Positions 16,205 to 25,201 of a stretch of DNA of 42,906 nt are shown here, one piece after another. This stretch comes from JAZLEZ01 sp045615505. GTDB taxonomy: Bacteria; Spirochaetota; Spirochaetia; Sphaerochaetales; Sphaerochaetaceae. The DNA lies in NCBI GenBank assembly GCA_045615505.1, contig JAZLEZ010000038.1, positions 1-42,906 of the forward strand. Direction: 5' to 3'. Under the pieces are notes generated by a model. That model saw only the letters and a list, made by a program, of their open reading frames with translations. It searched no databases and was not told the origin of the DNA. Numbering within the stretch: the first letter of the stretch is position 1; each line of letters begins with the position of its first letter. The translations under genes were made by a program, and so were the position numbers.

Positions 16205-18100
16205 ATGGGCATTCTTCAGGTTCAGAACATCAATCTCTCTTTCGGTGACAGAGAACTTCTTAAAGATGTTTCTTTAACTTTGTCCGAACATGCAAGAGCT
16301 GCTCTTGCGGGAGGAAACGGAGAGGGAAAAACAACTCTGATGAAAATAATTGCCGGACTGATGACCAAAGACGACGGCACAATTACAAAAACCAAAGATA
16401 TGAGAATCTCGTACCTTCCTCAAAGTGACATAGTATTCCGTGATAACACTGTTTATAAAGAAATAGAAAAAGCCTATGCAAGATTTGACGAAAATCTTCG
16501 ACGGCAACATGAAATCGAGAATATGCTTGAATCGGCTTCGAATGACAGCCTCCTTTTTGAACTGAACATACTTCAGGAAACGCTTCTCGAAAGTCCGTAC
16601 TACAACAGAAAAGCACAGATATATGACATTGCAAAAGGTTTGGGTTTCTCGGCAACAGACCTTGAACGACCATGCTGTGAATTTTCAGGCGGATTTCAGA
16701 TGAGAATTGCCCTCGCAAAAGTTCTTGCAGAGGCCCCTGATCTCATGATGCTTGACGAACCCACCAACTATCTTGATATTGAAGCCAGAACTTGGTTAAA
16801 GGAATTTCTGAAAAAATTCAAAGGTTCCCTTCTGATTGTCTGCCACGATAAAGGTTTTATGGATGATACGGTAAACGAAGTGTATGAGCTTTTCAATTCC
16901 CGTCTTACCAGATACAGCGGAAATTACTCCTTTTACGAAAAACAGCGGAAAACTGAAATTCATACACTGGAAAACGCCTACAGAAAACAACAGGAAGAAA
17001 TAGAGAAAACAGAACAGTTCATTGAGCGTTTCAGATATAAAGCAACAAAGGCAAAACAGGTTCAGAGCCGTGTAAAACAATTGGACAAAATAGAACATAT
17101 TGTTGTTCCTTCTCACCTTAAAACTCTCAGATTTTCCTTTCCGGAACCGCCCCACAGTCCAAATGACATGGTGGTAATAGAGAATCTTTGCAAAACTTAC
17201 AACAGAGAAAGCCAAAATCCTATAAAAGTCTTCGAAAATTTTTCCATGATTATAACCAAAGGACAGAAAATTGCCGTCACAGGTCACAACGGAATCGGAA
17301 AAAGTACTCTTTTAAGAATTATCGCACAGCAGGATTCAGATTACTCGGGTACAGCAAGACTCGGAAGCGGAGTGAAAACCGGTTACTACTCTCAAGATAC
17401 CGCCGATTCCCTTAATATGGACAATTCTGTAATTGAAGAGGTACTTCCCTACGGAAATGAGGCAAAAATCAGAAACGCACTCGGTTCATTTCTGTTTTCC
17501 GGAGATGATATTTACAAGGAGATAAGTGTACTTTCCGGTGGAGAGAGATCCAGACTTTCACTTTTGAAAATACTTCTCCAGCCTGCTTGTCTGCTGATAC
17601 TGGACGAGCCGACAAACCATTTGGATATAAATGCAAAAGATATGCTTCTCAAAGCCCTGAAGGAGTACAACGGAACAATTGTTTTTGTCAGCCACGATGC
17701 ATATTTTATAAAAGGTCTAGCCGACAGAGTACTTTATCTTTCTGAAGACAAACCTGAATTCTTCAATGGGGATTATGATTATTTTGAATGGAAAATGAGC
17801 CACAGACTCGGTTTGGATAAAGAGCCGAAGCCTGAAATATCTAAAACTTCTTCAAAAATTGACAGACTGGAAGAAAACCGAAAGCGTAATCAACTAAACA
17901 GGCAGAAAAAAGAGCTGCAGGCCCTTTTAACTAAAATAGAAGAGCTGGAAGGACTGATTGCCGAAAGCAAAGCTCAGATGAATCTTCCGGAGAACTACTC
18001 TGATCCGAAAAAGGCAAAATCTCTGTCAGAAACAATTGAAAAACTCGAAATCCTAAAATCCGAATGTGAAGAAGAATGGCTTTTGAAATCCGAATCTTAA
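16205..18100 (+). CDS. ABC-F family ATPase
   Basis: Soluble twin-ATPase ABC protein of about 631 residues with no membrane segment, a family that acts on the ribosome (translation rescue or antibiotic target protection). The first cassette has Walker A GGNGEGKTT, signature FSGGFQMR and Walker B LMMLDEPTNYLD; the second has GHNGIGKST, LSGGERSRL and LLILDEPTNHLD. A linker of charged helices (about residues 245-300) and a C-terminal coiled coil rich in Lys and Glu resemble the YdiF/Uup-type ABC-F proteins. AAGGAA at 16195-16200 supports ATG 16205; an upstream in-frame ATG at 16172 lies before the ribosome binding site and is not used. Confidence 0.93.
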   Translation: MGILQVQNINLSFGDRELLKDVSLTLSEHARAALAGGNGEGKTTLMKIIAGLMTKDDGTITKTKDMRISYLPQSDIVFRDNTVYKEIEKAYARFDENLRRQHEIENMLESASNDSLLFELNILQETLLESPYYNRKAQIYDIAKGLGFSATDLERPCCEFSGGFQMRIALAKVLAEAPDLMMLDEPTNYLDIEARTWLKEFLKKFKGSLLIVCHDKGFMDDTVNEVYELFNSRLTRYSGNYSFYEKQRKTEIHTLENAYRKQQEEIEKTEQFIERFRYKATKAKQVQSRVKQLDKIEHIVVPSHLKTLRFSFPEPPHSPNDMVVIENLCKTYNRESQNPIKVFENFSMIITKGQKIAVTGHNGIGKSTLLRIIAQQDSDYSGTARLGSGVKTGYYSQDTADSLNMDNSVIEEVLPYGNEAKIRNALGSFLFSGDDIYKEISVLSGGERSRLSLLKILLQPACLLILDEPTNHLDINAKDMLLKALKEYNGTIVFVSHDAYFIKGLADRVLYLSEDKPEFFNGDYDYFEWKMSHRLGLDKEPKPEISKTSSKIDRLEENRKRNQLNRQKKELQALLTKIEELEGLIAESKAQMNLPENYSDPKKAKSLSETIEKLEILKSECEEEWLLKSES

Positions 18101-18125
18101 TCTTTTTCCGGAATTTGATTATATT
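18097..18125 (+). promoter_or_regulatory. Promoter of the SIMPL lipoprotein gene (leaderless)
   Basis: TTAATC (18097-18102), 17-bp spacer and TATATT (18120-18125, five of six). Predicted +1 is 18132, the A of the ATG. Confidence 0.45.
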
Positions 18126-18131
18126 TCAACT

Positions 18132-18851
18132 ATGAAGAAATTATTTTTAGTCCTTGTAATTGTGTTATCGGTTTTCTGTTCATGTACGAAGATTGTCTCC
18201 GCAGATAAACAGGAAGAACCCAGAATCTCGGTTTCAGGAAGCGGAACAGTAATTCTGAATCCTGATATTGCTTCTTTTACCATTCAGATTTCAGAAACTG
18301 AAGAAACGACAAAGCAAGCTCAAAACGCAGTAAACAAAAAGATTTCCGATGTCATCACTAAACTTGAGGAAAACGGAGTTGAAAAAGACAAACTTACAAC
18401 ACTTTCCCTGAATATCAACACAGTATATCATTGGGATGAAAACAACAAACAGGTCAGAGACGGAGAAAGAGTATCTCAAAGCCTGAGAATTATTCTTGAC
18501 GACATTTCGGTTTTCTCGACTGTAATTGATGAAATCGGCCAGATTTCAGGCATTACTATTTCCAATGTAAATTTTGATGTTGCAAACAAACAGGATGCAA
18601 TGGAAAAAGCCAGAGAGCTTGCTTTTGAAGATGCAAAAGCAAAAGCACTTACCTACTGTGAAATGTCGGGGCTCAAGCTTTCAAAACCGATTTCAATTTC
18701 AGAATACAACTCTACTAGAAGTCCCAAGGTTGCAAACATGAAACTTGCTGCAACTGCCGACGGTGCCGTGGAATACGGATATTCAACCGAAATACCCAGC
18801 GGAGATTATTCTGTTTATGTGAATGTGGATTGCGTTTTCGAAGCTAAATAA
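18132..18851 (+). CDS. SIMPL-domain (DUF541) lipoprotein
   Basis: Exported protein of 239 residues. The N-terminus MKKLFLVLVIVLSVFCSC is a lipoprotein signal; cleavage before Cys18 fits the relaxed spirochaetal lipobox. The rest is a SIMPL/DUF541 domain: it opens with ISVSGSGTVILNPDIASFTIQI, has the pattern VNKKISDVITKLEENGV, and ends with YSVYVNVDCVFEA. Proteins of this family are periplasmic, sometimes implicated in oxidative stress or oligomeric shell-like assemblies; the exact role is unknown. No Shine-Dalgarno is present and the -10 ends six bases before ATG, so a leaderless message is likely. The last 8 bp overlap the converging HAD gene. Confidence 0.88.
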   Translation: MKKLFLVLVIVLSVFCSCTKIVSADKQEEPRISVSGSGTVILNPDIASFTIQISETEETTKQAQNAVNKKISDVITKLEENGVEKDKLTTLSLNINTVYHWDENNKQVRDGERVSQSLRIILDDISVFSTVIDEIGQISGITISNVNFDVANKQDAMEKARELAFEDAKAKALTYCEMSGLKLSKPISISEYNSTRSPKVANMKLAATADGAVEYGYSTEIPSGDYSVYVNVDCVFEAK

Positions 18852-19506
18852 GATCCAGAGTATCATAAAAATCCGCAGCGTTACGCAGTAGAGGAACATC
18901 TGTTTCAAGCGGTGTAATGTTGTCGCCTGTAATTGCAACAACCCTCTTGATTCCGGCATTAAAGGCACTTTTCAAACCACTTTTTGTATCTTCAAAAGCT
19001 ATACAACATTCTGAATCCGTTTTCAGAACTTCAACAGCATGTCTGAATATTGCCGGATCGGGCTTACTGGGAAAATTACCGCTGGTACAAATGATATTCT
19101 GTTCTTCAAACAGTTCATCTACCGGCAACATGGCTCTGAATTCTTTCATAAGTTCATAAGTTGCAGATGTACAGATTGCAACTGTAATGCCTTTTTTCTT
19201 AGCCTTTTCAACAAGTTGCCTCAAACCGGGAGCCAGAAGTAAAGGTTCAGACTCATGGCAGACATCCAGATAGTTTCGATTCTGAATATCAAGATACTCC
19301 AAAAGCTTTTCCTTGGGGAGGTTTTGCTCTCTGAACAATTCCTCAACCGTATTGAAGCCCGTTCTTCCGTTCAGGTTAAGGTATTCCTTCATAGTGTAAT
19401 CCCGTCCGAACCAAGATTTTACACTCCTGTTCCAAGCCTTGTAATTTATCAGCGTATCTTTAAAACAGGTGCCGTTGAAATCAAAAATAAGATGAGTTGT
19501 TTTCAT
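18844..19506 (-). CDS. HAD-superfamily hydrolase
   Basis: Haloacid-dehalogenase fold phosphatase or phosphomutase of 220 residues with an alpha-helical cap (subfamily I) inserted after motif I. Motif I is DFNGT where most phosphatases have DxDGT, so the general acid/base Asp is Asn. Motif II is in AICTSATY, motif III Lys is in FPSKPDPAIF, and motif IV is FEDTKSG. Substrate is unknown. Its ATG overlaps the stop of the CofE-like gene by one base (TGATG), giving an operon hpt / CofE-like / HAD. The 3' end overlaps the SIMPL gene. Confidence 0.85.
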   Translation of the reverse strand: MKTTHLIFDFNGTCFKDTLINYKAWNRSVKSWFGRDYTMKEYLNLNGRTGFNTVEELFREQNLPKEKLLEYLDIQNRNYLDVCHESEPLLLAPGLRQLVEKAKKKGITVAICTSATYELMKEFRAMLPVDELFEEQNIICTSGNFPSKPDPAIFRHAVEVLKTDSECCIAFEDTKSGLKSAFNAGIKRVVAITGDNITPLETDVPLLRNAADFYDTLDLI

Positions 19507-20699
19507 CAGTCTGTAGTGTAATTGTCAAAGTATCCCTGAATAAAAATGACAGGTGTGCCCTTATCTCCGCTTCCGCTTGTAAGATCTGACAGTGAGCCTA
19601 AAAGATCTGTAAGCTGACGGGGAGTTGTTCCCTCACTTGCCATCTGACCTTTGAGGTTGCCGTCCTTTTCTCTTATACTTGCCTTAATTGCATCTTTCAG
19701 TTCCGTTCCCTTGAGATTACCGTACTGATTATCTGCAAGATATTTCAGCTTCAGTTCATTGGGAGTTCCGCAGAGACCTTCAGTATGGAAAGGCGATACT
19801 ACAGGGTCTGCAAGTTCCCAGATTTTTCCGACCGGATCTTTGAATGCTCCGTCTCCGTAAACCATTACTTCAACAGTTTTTCCTGTTTTTTCCTTCATTC
19901 TTATCTGAATCTCTTCAACAAGACTCTGCCCTTCTCTGGGGAAAAGTTTGACTGTATCTTCAGTTGCTTTATTGGAACCGAGCAATCCGTACTTTTCATT
20001 GAAACCGCTTCCGTTTACGGACTCATTGAGAATGTCATCCATTCCCAAAACAACCTTTGCACCACCCTTTTTCAGTAAATCTTTTGTTCTGAATCTTGTA
20101 TGAATGTCACAGGCAATTACTTTATCCGTGTATCTGAGGATAGCCCGAGGCTGATTTGCAAATATTATTTCACATTCGGCCCCGCATTCTTTCACCAGAG
20201 AAGAATAATACTCGACATAATCAACACCGGTGAACTGATGCTTGTAAACGCCGAATATACTGCGATACTTTTCAATTGAAAGAACATCTGTATAAGGATT
20301 CAGTCCACTTTCATAGAGTTTATCCAAATCCACTATGGCATTTCCGACTTCGTCACTGGGCCAACTGAGCATAAGAACAACTTTCTTTACACCCAGAGCA
20401 ATACCGCGAAGACAAATTGCAAACCGGTTACGAGACAAAATAGGAAAAACAACACCTACAGTGTCTCCTCCGGTTTTCTTTTTCACATCTGTAGCAATAT
20501 CGGAAACAGAAGCATAGTTTCCCTGACTTCTGGCTACGACAGATTCTGTAATAGCAATTACATCTCTGTCGTGAACAGTAAGTCTTCCGTACTCAACTGC
20601 TCCGAGAACACTGTCAACAACAATCTGTGCAAGGTCATCACCCTTTTTGATAACCGGACATCTGACTCCGAATGAAGCTGTTCCAATCATTCTTTCCAT
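19506..20699 (-). CDS. Coenzyme F420-0:L-glutamate ligase-family protein
   Basis: The 397-residue protein resembles the CofE/FbiB ligase family (F420_ligase domain). Recognisable parts are DRDVIAITESVVARSQGNY near residue 45, PILSRNRFAICLRGIA near 85, and VMVYGDGAFKDPVGKIWELADPVVSP near 280. Known members add glutamates to coenzyme F420-0, but no other F420 gene is in the window and spirochaetes of this kind are not known to make F420, so another gamma-glutamyl ligation or carboxylate/amine coupling is likely. An AAGGA precedes ATG 20699. It lies 14 bp behind hpt and overlaps the HAD gene by one base, so it is part of a three-gene operon. Confidence 0.8.
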   Translation of the reverse strand: MERMIGTASFGVRCPVIKKGDDLAQIVVDSVLGAVEYGRLTVHDRDVIAITESVVARSQGNYASVSDIATDVKKKTGGDTVGVVFPILSRNRFAICLRGIALGVKKVVLMLSWPSDEVGNAIVDLDKLYESGLNPYTDVLSIEKYRSIFGVYKHQFTGVDYVEYYSSLVKECGAECEIIFANQPRAILRYTDKVIACDIHTRFRTKDLLKKGGAKVVLGMDDILNESVNGSGFNEKYGLLGSNKATEDTVKLFPREGQSLVEEIQIRMKEKTGKTVEVMVYGDGAFKDPVGKIWELADPVVSPFHTEGLCGTPNELKLKYLADNQYGNLKGTELKDAIKASIREKDGNLKGQMASEGTTPRQLTDLLGSLSDLTSGSGDKGTPVIFIQGYFDNYTTD

Positions 20700-20713
20700 A
20701 TCTTTATTCCTTT

Positions 20714-21244
20714 TTATTCTTCAGATTCCATTTCGCAGATATCAGGAAGAGTCCTTCCCCGTTCCGCAAAATCAAGACCGTAACCCACAACCCAAACATC
20801 GGGGATATCAAAACCCAAATAATTGATTTCTACGGGAAATTCGATTCTGCTCGGTTTGCGTGCAAGTACAATTGTTTTTACACTGTTTGTATATCTTGAT
20901 TTGAAATTTTTAATAATGTAGTCGAGCGTATGCCCGCTGTCCAGAATATCTTCAACGATAAGAACATCACGGCCTTCCTGATTTTCCCGGCAATCCATGA
21001 TTATTCTGACATTACCGCTCCGCTTATCTGAATGACCGTAACTTGAAACGGCCATAAAATCAACAACATGAGGAATGGTAAGATGTCTGCATAAATCTGC
21101 CATAAAAATGAAAGAACCTTTGAGAATTCCTACCAAAATCAACGGTTCTTTAATATCCTTGTAATCGTTGTTAATCTGATTCGCAAGTTCTTCAATTCTT
21201 TTTTCAATCTGATTTCTGTCGATAATGACTTTTTTTATATTCAT
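20714..21244 (-). CDS. hpt: Hypoxanthine phosphoribosyltransferase
   Basis: Purine-salvage enzyme making IMP/GMP from hypoxanthine/guanine and PRPP. The 176-residue protein has ILVGILKGSFIFMADL, the flexible loop VSSYGHSDKRSG and the PRPP-binding motif VLIVEDILDSGHTL. Two ATGs are close: 21250 would lie one base from AGGAG (21256-21252), whereas ATG 21244 is at the normal seven-base distance, so 21244 is preferred. First gene of the hpt / CofE-like / HAD operon and divergent from malY. Confidence 0.95.
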   Translation of the reverse strand: MNIKKVIIDRNQIEKRIEELANQINNDYKDIKEPLILVGILKGSFIFMADLCRHLTIPHVVDFMAVSSYGHSDKRSGNVRIIMDCRENQEGRDVLIVEDILDSGHTLDYIIKNFKSRYTNSVKTIVLARKPSRIEFPVEINYLGFDIPDVWVVGYGLDFAERGRTLPDICEMESEE

Positions 21245-21296
21245 CAGCATACTCCTGTACTGATTTTAATTTTGTCATTTTTTAAAACTATTGTCA

Positions 21297-21324
21297 TTAC
21301 AGTCGGTTAAATAAGTGATAAAAT
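21297..21324 (+). promoter_or_regulatory. Candidate promoter of malY (near leaderless)
   Basis: TTACAG (21297-21302), 16-bp spacer and TAAAAT (21319-21324). Predicted +1 is 21331, one base before ATG 21332. No Shine-Dalgarno is seen. Confidence 0.45.
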
Positions 21325-21331
21325 CTGTTTT

Positions 21332-22537
21332 ATGAAGATTCATGATTTTGATACGGCTCTTAAAAGAAAAGGTTGTGATGCGCTTGCCTATGACAAAGTC
21401 CCTGACAGTTTTAAAAATGTTGCTATTCCATCTGAGACTGAAATAATTCCCATGTGGGTTGCCGATATGAGTTTCAAATGCTGTCCCTCTGTTCTGGAAG
21501 CAGTGAAAAAACGTCTTGAAATGCCGAACTTCGGATATTTCAACCTTTCGGAAAAATATTATGAAAGTATTCTATCTTGGCATGGGAAATACAAAAACGC
21601 TCCTTATATCACAAAAGAGTCCTTAGGTTACGAAAACGGAGTACTCGGAGGAGTTGCAACTGCTATGTGCGCCCTTACAGCACCGGGGGAAAGTGTTCTT
21701 GTCCACAGCCCTACATACTGCGGCTTCATAAGTGTTTTCAATGATACAGGAAGAAAGATTGTAACAAGTTCTCTCATGATGGATAAAAACAATATCTGGA
21801 GAATGGATTATGACGATATGGACAGAAAAATCAAGGAAAACAATATACACCTTGCAATCTTCTGTTCTCCGCATAATCCAACCGGAAGGGTATGGGAAAA
21901 AACAGAAATTGAGAAAGCTATGGAAATTTACAGGGAAAACCGATGTATTGTAATCGCAGATGAAATCTGGTCAGACATCATTATGCCGGCATATTCTCAT
22001 ACCCCCACTCAGAGTATAAGCGAAGATGCAAAAAACAGAACAATAGCTTTCTACGCTCCCAGCAAAACTTTTTCAATTGCCGGTCTCATAGGTTCATATC
22101 ATGTAATTTTCAACAAAGAACTGAAAGAGAAGATTGAATCAAAATCAAGAATGACGCATTACAATGATTGTAATGTTCTTTCCATGCATGCTCTGACAGG
22201 TGCTTATTCTGAGGAAGGTCGAATATGGGTCAATGAGATGATAGAAACAGTCAACGGAAATATAGAATATGCTGTTGAATGGTTCAGAAAACACACACCC
22301 GAAATCAGAGTAATGAAAAGTCAGGGTACATATATGCTCTTTGTTCTCCTTAAACCTTGGTGTGATGCACATAAAATCAGTGTAAAGGAAATTCAGGAAA
22401 AAGCTGTAAAACTTGGAGTAATCTGGCAAAGCGGTGCAGACTTTTTTGTTCCGGATGCAGTCCGGATGAATCTGGCACTTCCTTTCTCGCAGTTAAAAAA
22501 AGCCTTTGGCCGTTTGGAAGAAGTATTTAATGTCTGA
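21332..22537 (+). CDS. MalY/PatB-type PLP-dependent C-S lyase (cystathionine beta-lyase family)
   Basis: Fold-type I PLP enzyme of 401 residues. The N-terminal PMWVADMSFKCCPSV, the FCSPHNPTGRVW motif, the PLP-pyridine Asp in VIADEIWSDI and the Schiff-base Lys in FYAPSKTFSIAGL are all present, followed by the C-terminal small domain. It closely resembles the oral treponeme enzyme cystalysin, which splits cysteine and cystathionine to pyruvate, ammonia and H2S or a thiol. Whether this enzyme serves methionine biosynthesis or cysteine degradation cannot be told from sequence. It stands alone, divergent from hpt, and its 3' end meets the converging aldehyde dehydrogenase gene with 9 bp between. 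Confidence 0.9.
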   Translation: MKIHDFDTALKRKGCDALAYDKVPDSFKNVAIPSETEIIPMWVADMSFKCCPSVLEAVKKRLEMPNFGYFNLSEKYYESILSWHGKYKNAPYITKESLGYENGVLGGVATAMCALTAPGESVLVHSPTYCGFISVFNDTGRKIVTSSLMMDKNNIWRMDYDDMDRKIKENNIHLAIFCSPHNPTGRVWEKTEIEKAMEIYRENRCIVIADEIWSDIIMPAYSHTPTQSISEDAKNRTIAFYAPSKTFSIAGLIGSYHVIFNKELKEKIESKSRMTHYNDCNVLSMHALTGAYSEEGRIWVNEMIETVNGNIEYAVEWFRKHTPEIRVMKSQGTYMLFVLLKPWCDAHKISVKEIQEKAVKLGVIWQSGADFFVPDAVRMNLALPFSQLKKAFGRLEEVFNV

Positions 22538-22538
22538 A

Positions 22539-22556
22539 AGGTACTTTCAAAACTGC
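22539..22556 (+). repeat. 18-bp repeat, copy 2 (AGGTACTTTCAAAACTGC)
   Basis: Identical to the minus strand of 2155-2172. It begins two bases after the malY stop codon and covers the last codons and stop of the converging aldehyde dehydrogenase gene. Both copies directly follow a stop codon in the same orientation. Confidence 0.6.
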
Positions 22557-23947
22557 TTAATAATATCAAGTTTTCTCTTAGTATAGGGATGTTCCCTGAG
22601 ACTTAAATTCAGCCGGGTTTTCCCGTACAGAACAGTCTTAGGATGTGTAAATTCCCTGAAGCCCCACTCTCCGTGGTAAGCTCCCATTCCTGAATGACCG
22701 GTACCGTTAAACGGAGTTCCCGGAACCATAAGATGCATACAAACCTCATTTATACATCCGCCTCCGAACTGTCCTTGGGACATTACCTTCTCTGCCCACT
22801 TCTTATTTCCTGTAAATACATAAAGAGCAAGTCCGTGTTCTCTGGATGAAATTTCATTTACAAGTTCATCTGCCTTTGAATCTTCAAACGGAACAATCGG
22901 AAGAACGGGAGAGAACAATTCCCGCCTTACTATTTCCTCTTGTATGCCGACAGGGTAAATTACGGTGGGTTCAAAACGGAATGTTTTATCACAACCTTTC
23001 CCGCCGAATACTATTCTGTCTGAATATCTACCGACGGTTTCAGAACATCGTTCATAGGCTGTCCTGTTTATCAAACGACAATAATCTTCATTATCAAGCG
23101 GATCAGTACCGAGTTGCCTTTCAAATTCAGCCTTAATTGCTCTGATAAAATCATCTGCAACATCCGCAGCAACTGCAACCTGATTAACATCTATGCATAT
23201 CTGTCCGCTGTTGCATATTTTGAAAAAAGCAATTTTCCGCGCTGCATCTTTAATATCGGCATCGGAACGGACAATCGCCCAATTGCCGTTTTCCCCACCG
23301 AGTTCCAGAGCAACAGGAGTCAGGTTGCTTGCAGCTGCAGACAGAACTTTTTTCCCAACAACAGGAGACCCCGTGTAAAAAATCTTGTCAAATCGTTGAT
23401 TCAAACAAATATCTGCAATATCGTGTCCGCCATCGACAACTGCAATATAGTTCTCATCAAAATATTTCGGAATAAGCGAACAGAATAAGGATGTACAGGC
23501 AGACGATTTTGAAGAGGCTTTAATAACGGCAGTGTTACCACCGGAAACAGCACAGGCAAGAACTCCGAAAGTAAGCAAAACAGGAAAGTTGAACGGACTT
23601 ATGATAAGTGTTACACCATAAGGCATTTTGAATACTTTTGTAATGATGCTCGGGAAACACAACAGTCCGCTGAAATGCACTTCCGGTTTAGCCCATTTTC
23701 TCAGAGAGCGAATAATCTCATCTATTTCAAGTAATGTCGGACAGATATCCAGAAGATAAGCTTCAGTTTTGCTTCTGAGCAAATCTTTATGAAGTGCTTC
23801 TTCAATAGCTTCTTCATTCTCGGTAATCAACTGCCTGAGTCTTTTCAGCCGGGCAATTCTCCATGATACGGATAGTGTTTCACCTGTTGAGAAATATTTC
23901 CGCTGGTTCTCAACCAGCTGTTTCACAGTTTCGGAAGTATGGTTCAT
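22547..23947 (-). CDS. NAD(P)-dependent aldehyde dehydrogenase
   Basis: ALDH-superfamily enzyme of about 466 residues, class 3/coniferyl-like in length. The N-terminal helix has LRQLITENEEAIEEALHKDL, the cofactor region ISPFNFPVLL and IKASSKSSA, the catalytic Glu is in LELGGENGNWAIV and the nucleophilic Cys in NSGQICIDVNQ; HSGMGAYHGEWGFREFTHPK is the typical C-terminus. The open frame extends to a TTG at 23977 inside the upstream gene, but ATG 23947 is four bases after that gene's stop and fits the family start. It probably oxidises medium-chain or lipid aldehydes and is likely co-transcribed with the barrel-like protein upstream. Confidence 0.92.
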   Translation of the reverse strand: MNHTSETVKQLVENQRKYFSTGETLSVSWRIARLKRLRQLITENEEAIEEALHKDLLRSKTEAYLLDICPTLLEIDEIIRSLRKWAKPEVHFSGLLCFPSIITKVFKMPYGVTLIISPFNFPVLLTFGVLACAVSGGNTAVIKASSKSSACTSLFCSLIPKYFDENYIAVVDGGHDIADICLNQRFDKIFYTGSPVVGKKVLSAAASNLTPVALELGGENGNWAIVRSDADIKDAARKIAFFKICNSGQICIDVNQVAVAADVADDFIRAIKAEFERQLGTDPLDNEDYCRLINRTAYERCSETVGRYSDRIVFGGKGCDKTFRFEPTVIYPVGIQEEIVRRELFSPVLPIVPFEDSKADELVNEISSREHGLALYVFTGNKKWAEKVMSQGQFGGGCINEVCMHLMVPGTPFNGTGHSGMGAYHGEWGFREFTHPKTVLYGKTRLNLSLREHPYTKRKLDIIKQF

Positions 23948-23951
23948 CGTC

Positions 23952-24497
23952 TCAGAATGAATACTCAATTCCGGCAAAAGTTTTCAAATCAAATGCACTG
24001 CTGGATTTTCTCTTGAAAGATACTATACCTTCAACCTGCACACCGATTGACACATTGTCATAAAGGTGCTGAACTGCACCCAAATCAAATTTCAATGCAG
24101 GAAAAAGCTTTGTATTGCCCCCGAATACTATGTTTGTTGTCACACCGAATCCGAGATTGAAATCCAGATACATTTTTTCCGTATCGAGTATGTTCAATCC
24201 GGCATCTGCAAAAGCTGCAGCACTCAATATATCAAAATGATCCGCCTTTGCGTAAAAATAATTGCTTAATTCCGCATCAGCACCAAGACTCCAGGTCAGT
24301 GGTGTTGAATCAAAAACCCATGTACATGAAGCCTTACCCCCGAAACCGTAAACACTCGGTTTTCGGTCTTTATCTGCAAGGTTTTTCGAAGACTGAAGTG
24401 AGTACGGAGAAAGATAAAAACCGTAAATTGTTCTTGCTGCAAAAGCATTGAACGCAACAACGAGCAAAAGCAAAACACATATTATCTTTTTATTCAT
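23952..24497 (-). CDS. Exported outer-membrane beta-barrel-like protein
   Basis: Not recognised as a named family. The 181-residue precursor starts with a clear type I signal peptide, MNKKIICVLLLLVVAFNAFA. The mature part is Gly- and aromatic-rich with alternating polar and hydrophobic stretches (YLDFNLGFGVTTNIVFGG, SIGVQVEGIVSFK) and ends GIEYSF with a terminal Phe, as small outer-membrane barrels do. ATG 24497 has AGAGGA and AAGG upstream; the ATG at 24518 is too close to a TATAAT (24528-24523) to be used. The gene follows the KDPG-aldolase-like gene and precedes the aldehyde dehydrogenase. Confidence 0.7.
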   Translation of the reverse strand: MNKKIICVLLLLVVAFNAFAARTIYGFYLSPYSLQSSKNLADKDRKPSVYGFGGKASCTWVFDSTPLTWSLGADAELSNYFYAKADHFDILSAAAFADAGLNILDTEKMYLDFNLGFGVTTNIVFGGNTKLFPALKFDLGAVQHLYDNVSIGVQVEGIVSFKRKSSSAFDLKTFAGIEYSF

Positions 24498-24531
24498 TAC
24501 CTTATCCTCTTTCTGCATTTATTATAGACTA

Positions 24532-25197
24532 TCACAAGTTCTTTTTCTTTGTAATGCCGGAATCCCTCTTTGCAATCCCGGAAAAAACCTGTGCGCGGTT
24601 TGTCAGTTCTTTCCAATGTCCCTCTCTGATCAGGTTTTTGTCAATAAGTCTTCCTGAAATACCGGCTCCTTTTATACCCATTTTCAGTAAGGTTTCAAAA
24701 TTATCTTCCGTAATTCCGCCGTTTGCGAAAAAATCAATATGGCTTAAAGGAGTGATTATGTCCTTGATATAGGTTAATCCCATTGATACAGATGGAAAGA
24801 GCTTGATAATATCGGCACCTGCATTCTTTGCATTCATTATTTCAGTAGGTGTTAATGCTCCCGGCATTGACACAAGTCCGTATTGTTTTGTCTTTGAAAT
24901 TATTTCAGTATCCGAATTCGGAGATACTATGAAACTTGCTCCTGCATTATATGCAACATCTAGCTGTTCTTTGTTCAGGACGGTTCCGGCACCTGCACAA
25001 GGCATAATTTTTTTTATCAATTCAACGGCATCTGCTGTCTTTCTTATGCAGTCGGAATCACTTTGGTCAAAAGTCACCTCCATAAGCCGAATTCCGCCAT
25101 CATACAGTGATTTTGCAAGATTTTCCAAATCTTTTCCGTAAATTCCACGGGCAACTGCAATTACTTTGTTCTCAATGATATATTCCGCCGTATCCAT
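24532..25197 (-). CDS. KDPG/KHG aldolase-family protein (Eda-like)
   Basis: Class I aldolase fold (TIM barrel), 221 residues, of the 2-keto-3-deoxy-6-phosphogluconate / 4-hydroxy-2-oxoglutarate aldolase family that yields pyruvate and an aldehyde. Motifs are VIAVARG, LMEVTFDQ with the catalytic Glu, GAGTVLN, FIVSPN, MPGALTPTEI, the Schiff-base Lys in ADIIKLFPS, and ANGGITEDN. No Entner-Doudoroff dehydratase (edd) is nearby, so a role in uronate, galactonate or hydroxyoxoglutarate breakdown is also possible. Two copies of a 10-bp repeat sit just upstream. Confidence 0.88.
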   Translation of the reverse strand: MDTAEYIIENKVIAVARGIYGKDLENLAKSLYDGGIRLMEVTFDQSDSDCIRKTADAVELIKKIMPCAGAGTVLNKEQLDVAYNAGASFIVSPNSDTEIISKTKQYGLVSMPGALTPTEIMNAKNAGADIIKLFPSVSMGLTYIKDIITPLSHIDFFANGGITEDNFETLLKMGIKGAGISGRLIDKNLIREGHWKELTNRAQVFSGIAKRDSGITKKKNL

Positions 25198-25201
25198 ATT
25201 A

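Noticed and set aside
23948..23977. TTG-initiated N-terminal extension of the aldehyde dehydrogenase
   Set aside because: It would overlap the upstream gene by 26 bp without an RBS; ATG 23947 fits the family start.
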